From: Alphaproteobacteria bacterium
GTDB lineage: Bacteria; Pseudomonadota; Alphaproteobacteria; Rhizobiales; Xanthobacteraceae
Assembly (NCBI GenBank): GCA_005883445.1
Contig: VAZL01000007.1
Location: forward strand, 1-11,424
Reading direction: 5' to 3'
DNA length: 11,424 nt
Shown: piece by piece, positions 6,949 through 11,424 of the stretch
Layout of the letters: each line of letters opens with the position of its first letter
Position numbering within the stretch: the stretch's first letter is position 1
Made by a program: the position numbers and the translations under genes
The notes under the pieces: model-generated
What the model saw: only the letters and a program-made list of their open reading frames with translations
Told to the model about the DNA's origin: nothing
The model's database searches: none

Positions 6949-7974
6949 ATGAACGCGCCCGCGAATTCGATGGACGAATCGAAACCGGGTGATCTCCTGC
7001 TGGTGACGGGCGCGAGCGGCTTCGTCGGCTCGGCCATTTCGAATGCAGCCCGCGCGCACGGTTATCGGGTGCGCGTGCTGGTGCGACCGTCGAGCCCGCG
7101 CACCAATATCGCGCCCGGCGACGAGGTGGTCGTCGGCGACATCCGCGACCGGGCATCCCTGGTCGCCGCGTTGCGGGGCGTGCGCTACCTCGCCCATGCC
7201 GCCGCCGACTATCGGCTGTGGTCACCCGCTCCGGAAGAGATCATCCGAACCAACGTGGATGGGACGCGGGCCGTCATGGAGGAGGCGCTGCGAGCCGGCG
7301 TCGAGCGCATCGTCTATACCAGCAGCGTCGCGACGCTCGAATTGCGGGACGGCGCGCCCGCCGACGAAACCCATCCGCTTGCTGAGAGCAAGGCCGTCGG
7401 CGCCTACAAGAAAAGCAAGGTCATCGCCGAACGCCTGGTCGAGGACATGATCAGGCAACACCGGCTGCCGGCCGTGATCGTCAACCCCTCGACGCCGATC
7501 GGTCCCCGCGACGTGAAGCCGACGCCGACCGGGCGCATCATCGTCGAGGGCGCCTGCGGCCGCATGCCGGGATTCGTGGATACCGGCCTCAATCTCGCGC
7601 ACGTCGACGACGTGGCGGCGGGGCATCTCGCCGCCTTGCGACGCGGTGGAATCGGCGAGCGGTATATTCTGGGTGGGGAGAACGTGCGGCTCGGCACCAT
7701 GCTCGCGGACATCGCCGACATCGTCGGACGCCGCCGGCCGACGCTGCGGTTCCCCATCGCCGCGCTCTATCCCATTGCGGTCGGCGCAGAATGGTTCGCC
7801 CATCTGACCGGAAAGGAACCGTTCGCGACCCGCGACGGGCTGCGCATGGCGCGCCATTACATGTTCTTCAACGACGCCAAGGCCAGGCGCGAGCTTGGAT
7901 ACACCTCGCGGCCCTATCGCGAGGCCATCGCCGATGCGATTTCCTGGTTCAAGCAGGCTGGATATGTGCGCTGA
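6949..7974 (+). CDS. hpnA: HpnA, hopanoid-associated NAD-dependent sugar epimerase
   Basis: An extended short-chain dehydrogenase of 341 residues. The Rossmann nucleotide-binding motif GASGFVG is at residues 21-27, the conserved TSSVATL serine region is present, and the catalytic Tyr-x-x-x-Lys is at Tyr153/Lys157 (GAYKKSK). The stretches NPSTPIGPRDVKPTPTG and GLNLAHVDDVAAGH are typical of HpnA, which occurs in hopanoid biosynthesis loci and is proposed to act on a nucleotide sugar; its exact reaction is not settled. Length fits the family. The start is ambiguous: TTG 6946, ATG 6949 and ATG 6970 are all in frame. The GAGGG at 6931-6935 is nearer the normal spacing for TTG 6946 (10 bases) than for ATG 6949 (13 bases). 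It lies 16 bases after the gamma-glutamyltransferase frame and converges on hpnJ, with 29 bases between the stops. Confidence 0.9.
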   Translation: MNAPANSMDESKPGDLLLVTGASGFVGSAISNAARAHGYRVRVLVRPSSPRTNIAPGDEVVVGDIRDRASLVAALRGVRYLAHAAADYRLWSPAPEEIIRTNVDGTRAVMEEALRAGVERIVYTSSVATLELRDGAPADETHPLAESKAVGAYKKSKVIAERLVEDMIRQHRLPAVIVNPSTPIGPRDVKPTPTGRIIVEGACGRMPGFVDTGLNLAHVDDVAAGHLAALRRGGIGERYILGGENVRLGTMLADIADIVGRRRPTLRFPIAALYPIAVGAEWFAHLTGKEPFATRDGLRMARHYMFFNDAKARRELGYTSRPYREAIADAISWFKQAGYVR

Positions 7975-8003
7975 CCGAGCGCGAATATTTACGGCGAAGG
8001 TGT

Positions 8004-9434
8004 TCAGAGCGCCGGCTGCTGGCGCTCGCGCAAGAATCTGAAAAATTCGACGCCCTCGCGCAGCCGCCGGCGCAATGTCTCGGGGCTCCTGACCATTTCG
8101 CCGGCGATGGCGGCGATCTTCGGCGCGCGGAAGTAGAAGCGCTTGTAGAAATCGTCCACCGACTTGAAAATTTCGGTATGGCTCAGATGCGGGTAATTCA
8201 ACGATGCGAGTTGCGTGCCGCGTTCGGTGAGCAAGTCCGCGTTCTCGTCGACGAGCCAGTGGTTCTCCAGCGCCTGCTTGTAGAGGAACGTACCGGGATA
8301 CGGCGCCGCGAGTGAAATCTGGATCGTGTGTGGGTTGATCTCGATGGCGAAACGGATGGTTTCCTCGATCGTCTCCTTGGTCTCGCCCGGAAGACCGAGA
8401 ATGAAGGTGCCGTGCGTGACGATGCCGAGCTCGCGGCAGTCCTTGGCGAAACGCTTGGCCACGTCGACGCGCATGCCTTTCTTGATGTTGTGAAGAATCT
8501 TCTGGTTGCCGGATTCGTAGCCCACCAGCAGCAGCCGCAGGCCGTTGTCCTTCAGCACCTTCAAGGTTGCTCGCGGCACGTTGGCCTTGGCGTTGCACGA
8601 CCAGACTATGCCCAGCTTGCCGATCTCGCGCGCGAGCGCCTCGACGCGCGGCAGGTTGTCGGTCAGCGTGTCGTCGTCGAAAAAGAACTCCTTCACCTGC
8701 GGAAAAGCCTTCTGTGCCCAGGCGAGTTCCTCGATCACATGCCCCACGCTGCGCGTGCGGTAGCGGTGTCCGCCGATGGTCTGCGGCCATAAGCAGAAGG
8801 TGCAACGCGATTTGCAGCCGCGCCCGGTGTAGAACGAAATGTAGGGATGTTTCAGATAGCCGCTGAAATAGTTCTCGATGACGAGGTCGCGCTTGTAAAT
8901 CGGCGTGACGAAGGGCAGCTCGTCCATGTTCTCGAGGACGGCGCGGTCTTCGTTGTGCACAATGACGCCGGCGGCGTTGCGCCAGGAGAGCCCGGCGATG
9001 CGGCCGAAGTCGCGCCCCTCCGCCACCTCCTTGATGGTGAAATCGAATTCGTTGCGCGCGACAAAATCGATCGCGGGCGAAGCTTTGAGGCTCGCTTCCG
9101 GCTCGACTGCGACCTTTGCCCCGATCATGCCGATCTTCAAGCTCGGCTTGAGCGCCTTGAGCGCCTCGGCTGTTCTGACGTCGACGGAGAAAGACGGGGT
9201 CGAGGTGTGCAGCACCACGAGATCGCGGTTCACGGCCTCGGGCGCGACGTCGTGGAATTTGAGGCGGTGGGGCGGCGCGTCGACGAGCTTGGAGCCTTCA
9301 ACGAGCGCGGCGGGCTGGGCGAGCCAGGTCGGGAACCAGAACGATTGGATCTCGCGACGCATCTGATAGCGCGCGCCGGCGCCCCCGTCGAAGCCGTCGA
9401 AGGATGGCGCTTGCAAGAACAGCGTCCGCATCAT
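8004..9434 (-). CDS. hpnJ: HpnJ, hopanoid side-chain radical SAM enzyme
   Basis: A 476-residue protein with an N-terminal B12-binding-like domain (about 1-150, opening MMRTLFLQAPSFDGFDGG) and a radical SAM core. The cluster-binding cysteines are Cys207, Cys211 and Cys214 (GRGCKSRCTFCLWPQ, the CxxxCxxC motif) and hold the 4Fe-4S cluster that cleaves S-adenosylmethionine. HpnJ is needed to make bacteriohopanetetrol cyclitol ether, acting after HpnI and HpnK have attached and deacetylated an amino-sugar. The gene appears intact. ATG 9434 (or the adjacent ATG 9431) is chosen because family members start MRTLFLQAPSF; a longer frame from 9476 would run into hpnI. The ATG lies one base after the hpnI stop, so translation is likely coupled. 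It is the last gene of the hpnL-hpnI-hpnJ run. Confidence 0.93.
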   Translation of the reverse strand: MMRTLFLQAPSFDGFDGGAGARYQMRREIQSFWFPTWLAQPAALVEGSKLVDAPPHRLKFHDVAPEAVNRDLVVLHTSTPSFSVDVRTAEALKALKPSLKIGMIGAKVAVEPEASLKASPAIDFVARNEFDFTIKEVAEGRDFGRIAGLSWRNAAGVIVHNEDRAVLENMDELPFVTPIYKRDLVIENYFSGYLKHPYISFYTGRGCKSRCTFCLWPQTIGGHRYRTRSVGHVIEELAWAQKAFPQVKEFFFDDDTLTDNLPRVEALAREIGKLGIVWSCNAKANVPRATLKVLKDNGLRLLLVGYESGNQKILHNIKKGMRVDVAKRFAKDCRELGIVTHGTFILGLPGETKETIEETIRFAIEINPHTIQISLAAPYPGTFLYKQALENHWLVDENADLLTERGTQLASLNYPHLSHTEIFKSVDDFYKRFYFRAPKIAAIAGEMVRSPETLRRRLREGVEFFRFLRERQQPAL

Positions 9435-9435
9435 G

Positions 9436-10520
9436 TCAATGAGCCCCCCGGTCAGCCACCCAAGCCCCTCCCGCAACCATCCGGAAGCGGCGGCCTTTCC
9501 AGCTTACCTGCCAACTCAGAAAGCTGAAAACGAAAATGGCGAAGGACAATAGATCGCACGCCGGGACAAGCCAATACGCTTGCCGGGGGAGGGCGTAGGC
9601 GCGCTCGACCCGCCGCAAAAGCGCCATCCGGCACGCGATTGCCACCACTGCGATGCCGGTCGCCGGCAGCAGGGCCGTCGAGCCGGCGCCGACGAGGGCT
9701 GCGATCAGCGCCCATGGGAAGGGGTGGCTGACGATCGTACCCGCGTAACCGGCGGGATCGATGCTCCTGATCGTGCGCGCCCATCGCAGCTGGTGCCGCC
9801 ACAATTCGCGCAGCGACGTCTGCGTGCAGACATGGGCGACGGCGAAGCGGGCCTGAAGCCGCCGATCTCCGCCAGCGTCGCGCGCCTGAGCGCGAGCGTC
9901 GAGCCGAAACAAGGACGCGCCAGGTCGAGCGCAAGGCCGACCACCACGCTCGGCAGAAATTGGGCATTGATGATGAGCGCGCTGAGTCGCGCCCAGATGC
10001 CGGTGACGCCGACGCCGTAGTAGAGGCAGGTCACGGCGCCGATGCCGGGCTCTGCCAGCGCCGCGACCACGCGGGACAGATAGTCGCGGTTCACTCGCAT
10101 GTCGCTGTCGGCGACGACGACAACATCATGACGGATGCGCGGCGCCATGTTGACGAGGTTGGAGACCTTCCGATTCAATCCGTGCATCTTGGCTTCGATC
10201 ACGAGATCGAGATCACGATCAGCCTCCACCTCGCGCAGGCGTTCGACGACGGCAATCACGGCGTCATCGGCGTCCTGCACCCCGCAGACGATTTGCATGC
10301 GTCCGGAATAGTCCTGGACGCAGAACGATGTGAGATTGTCGAAGAGGCCCGGCTCATCGCCGTGAAGCGGCTTGAGAACGGTGACTGCAGGCGTGGCCGC
10401 GGGGCACGCGGGCGCACGGCCGCGCGCAATGCGGCCGACGAGGATCGCGGCCGTGATGAGGTACCCGCAGCCGACCACGGCGAGCACCGACGCCGCAAGA
10501 GACGACCAGAACAAGATCAT
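9436..10520 (-). pseudogene. hpnI: HpnI, hopanoid glycosyltransferase, frame broken near 9850
   Basis: A family 2/21-type glycosyltransferase with an N-terminal membrane helix (residues 2-28, from MILFWSSLAASVLAVVGCGY) and a catalytic domain: AVTVLKPLHGDEPGLFDNL, the metal-binding DSD at 138-140, and CFGSTLALRRATLAEIGGF. After GGF the frame shifts. The continuation is in another frame: RFAVAHVCTQTSLRELWRHQ with the LRWARTIR acceptor motif, then two or three C-terminal helices, to TGA 9436-9438. The 25 or so residues that relatives have between GGF and the AVAHV stretch, including the conserved LADDY-type aspartates, are missing; the frame change fits a deletion of 3n+1 bases. HpnI is known to add N-acetylglucosamine to bacteriohopanetetrol; this copy would be inactive if the break is real. 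It starts 8 bases after the hpnL stop and ends one base before hpnJ. Confidence 0.85.
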
Positions 10521-10528
10521 GGCTCGGC

Positions 10529-11424
10529 TCAGTGGCTTTGCGAACGGGGATTGACGGCCTCGCGTGCCGGCTGCCTGCGGTAGCTCGGCACCAAGCGCCC
10601 CCATTCCAGCATCTGCCAGCCGAGAAGGCCAGGCACTCCGAGCACGAGGTCGGCGGCGCGCTTGACGAGCGACAGCGCAATCGCCTGTTCCGGTGGAATT
10701 CCGAATGCCGCGCACAGCACGACGAGCGCGCCTTCCTGCGCGCCGAGCGCACTGGGGATGGCAAACGCCGCCCCGCGAACCGCGTGCAGCAGACTTTCGA
10801 TGACGAGCGCCTCGCCGATACCCACGGGATGCCCCATGAACGCAAACACGATCGCGACTTCGGCCACGCCGATGGCCCATCCGGCCAGATGCACGACGCC
10901 GCTGGCGATAACGTTGGATCGGGCGGCGTAGATCATGCCAAGGTTTTGATAAACGGCATCGATCGTGCCGAGTACGCGCCACTCCCGGTCGCCGGCCAGA
11001 CGACTCACGATTGCGCGAAGAATACGTTGCCCGCCGCGGCGTTGCGCCAGATAGAAGCCCGCAAGCATGAGCGTCGCGACCGCAATCCCGACCGCGGCGC
11101 TTCGTGCCAGGGTCTCACTCGCCTCCAGCGCAATAAGGGCAAGAAGGCCGAAGATCGCGAACAGAAACTGTGTTGCGGCCTGGATGAGGACGTCGACGAT
11201 CACGCTGGCCGCCGCGAGCGCGCCTGGAACGGCGTACAACGTCAGCAAACCCGCGCCGATGAGATCGCCACCGACTTGCGCCAGCGGCAACAGGACATTG
11301 GTCGCCTCGCGAACGAACCGCAGCAGGACGCACGTGCGAAGCTGCGGACGCATGTTCGAGGGGAACAGCAGCCACCATCCCACCCCCGCCACGGCAAGGG
11401 CGACGGCGCGCGCCAGCACCACGA
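10529..11424 (-). CDS. hpnL: HpnL-like hopanoid-associated membrane protein, N-terminus off the right edge
   Basis: Nearly 300 residues with six or seven hydrophobic helices, of the lysylphosphatidylglycerol-synthase transmembrane-region superfamily (UPF0104-like). Typical stretches are LRFVREATNVLLPLAQVGGD near the start, MIYAARSNVIASGVVHLAGW in the middle, and ESLLHAVRGAAFAIPSALGA followed by QEGALVVLCAAFGI near the end. HpnL belongs to this group and is found in hopanoid clusters; its role is unknown, and flipping or exporting lipids is only a guess. The frame is open to the window edge; the first visible start-like codon (GTG 11422) is probably an internal valine, since relatives have some 20-40 more residues in front. 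The stop lies 8 bases before the hpnI ATG, so the two are co-transcribed. No lysyltransferase domain is present. Confidence 0.85.
   Translation of the reverse strand, partial: VVLARAVALAVAGVGWWLLFPSNMRPQLRTCVLLRFVREATNVLLPLAQVGGDLIGAGLLTLYAVPGALAAASVIVDVLIQAATQFLFAIFGLLALIALEASETLARSAAVGIAVATLMLAGFYLAQRRGGQRILRAIVSRLAGDREWRVLGTIDAVYQNLGMIYAARSNVIASGVVHLAGWAIGVAEVAIVFAFMGHPVGIGEALVIESLLHAVRGAAFAIPSALGAQEGALVVLCAAFGIPPEQAIALSLVKRAADLVLGVPGLLGWQMLEWGRLVPSYRRQPAREAVNPRSQSH

Noticed and set aside
7968..7982. GCGCT/AGCGC stem with a 5-base loop at the end of hpnA, as a terminator between the convergent genes
   Set aside because: The stem is only 5 bp and is followed by an AT-rich stretch without a T-tract on either strand.
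7222..8805. Long minus-strand frame covering parts of hpnJ and hpnA
   Set aside because: It is out of frame with the clear HpnJ reading and antisense to HpnA; no motifs are seen.
1..11424. Search for a defence, phage or mobile system
   Set aside because: No transposase, integrase, CRISPR repeats, toxin-antitoxin pair or terminal inverted repeats were recognised; the breaks are not flanked by visible mobile elements.

Overview
The window looks like a piece of an alphaproteobacterial genome, most likely Hyphomicrobiales (Bradyrhizobium/Xanthobacter-like). The reasons are the high GC content, the hopanoid side-chain genes (hpnA, hpnJ, hpnI, hpnL), a PsiF-repeat protein and a CBS/PLDc_N/P-type ATPase stress cluster. 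This placement rests on gene content and style, not on a database search.

Layout. Bases 1-1193 hold a tight minus-strand operon: a basic protein of unknown function (553-1089), a 30-codon stump of a PLDc_N-type membrane protein (445-537), and a two-CBS-domain protein running off the left edge. Opposite it, a P-type cation ATPase starts at 1194 but loses homology after about 112 codons, where it meets the 3' end of a minus-strand ceramidase-like (CREST) membrane hydrolase (1537-2394). That gene is divergent, by 33 bp, from a DUF4105/Lnb-like membrane thiol enzyme (2428-3558). Next come an NMT1/THI5-like substrate-binding protein without a signal peptide (3826-4713), a secreted two-repeat PsiF protein (4821-5060, minus), and a gamma-glutamyltransferase-family gene whose frame is broken near 6510. 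The right third is a hopanoid locus: hpnA on the plus strand, converging on a minus-strand run hpnL (cut by the right edge), hpnI and hpnJ. hpnI also has a broken frame, near 9850.

How the genes fit together. In the hopanoid locus, HpnI is the glycosyltransferase that adds an amino-sugar to bacteriohopanetetrol, HpnJ is the radical SAM enzyme needed for the cyclitol-ether head group, HpnA is a hopanoid-associated sugar epimerase and HpnL a membrane protein of unknown role. HpnK, the deacetylase expected between the HpnI and HpnJ steps, is not here. The ceramidase-like and DUF4105 proteins may also act on lipids, but that is inference.

The most unusual feature of the window is damage. Four genes are cut short or frame-broken at abrupt junctions (PLDc_N protein, P-type ATPase, gamma-glutamyltransferase, HpnI), and there is a 21-bp exact tandem duplication at the left end. 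Either this lineage is losing genes locally or the contig carries assembly errors; read mapping would decide. I found no RNA genes, CRISPR arrays, insertion sequences or clear defence system.
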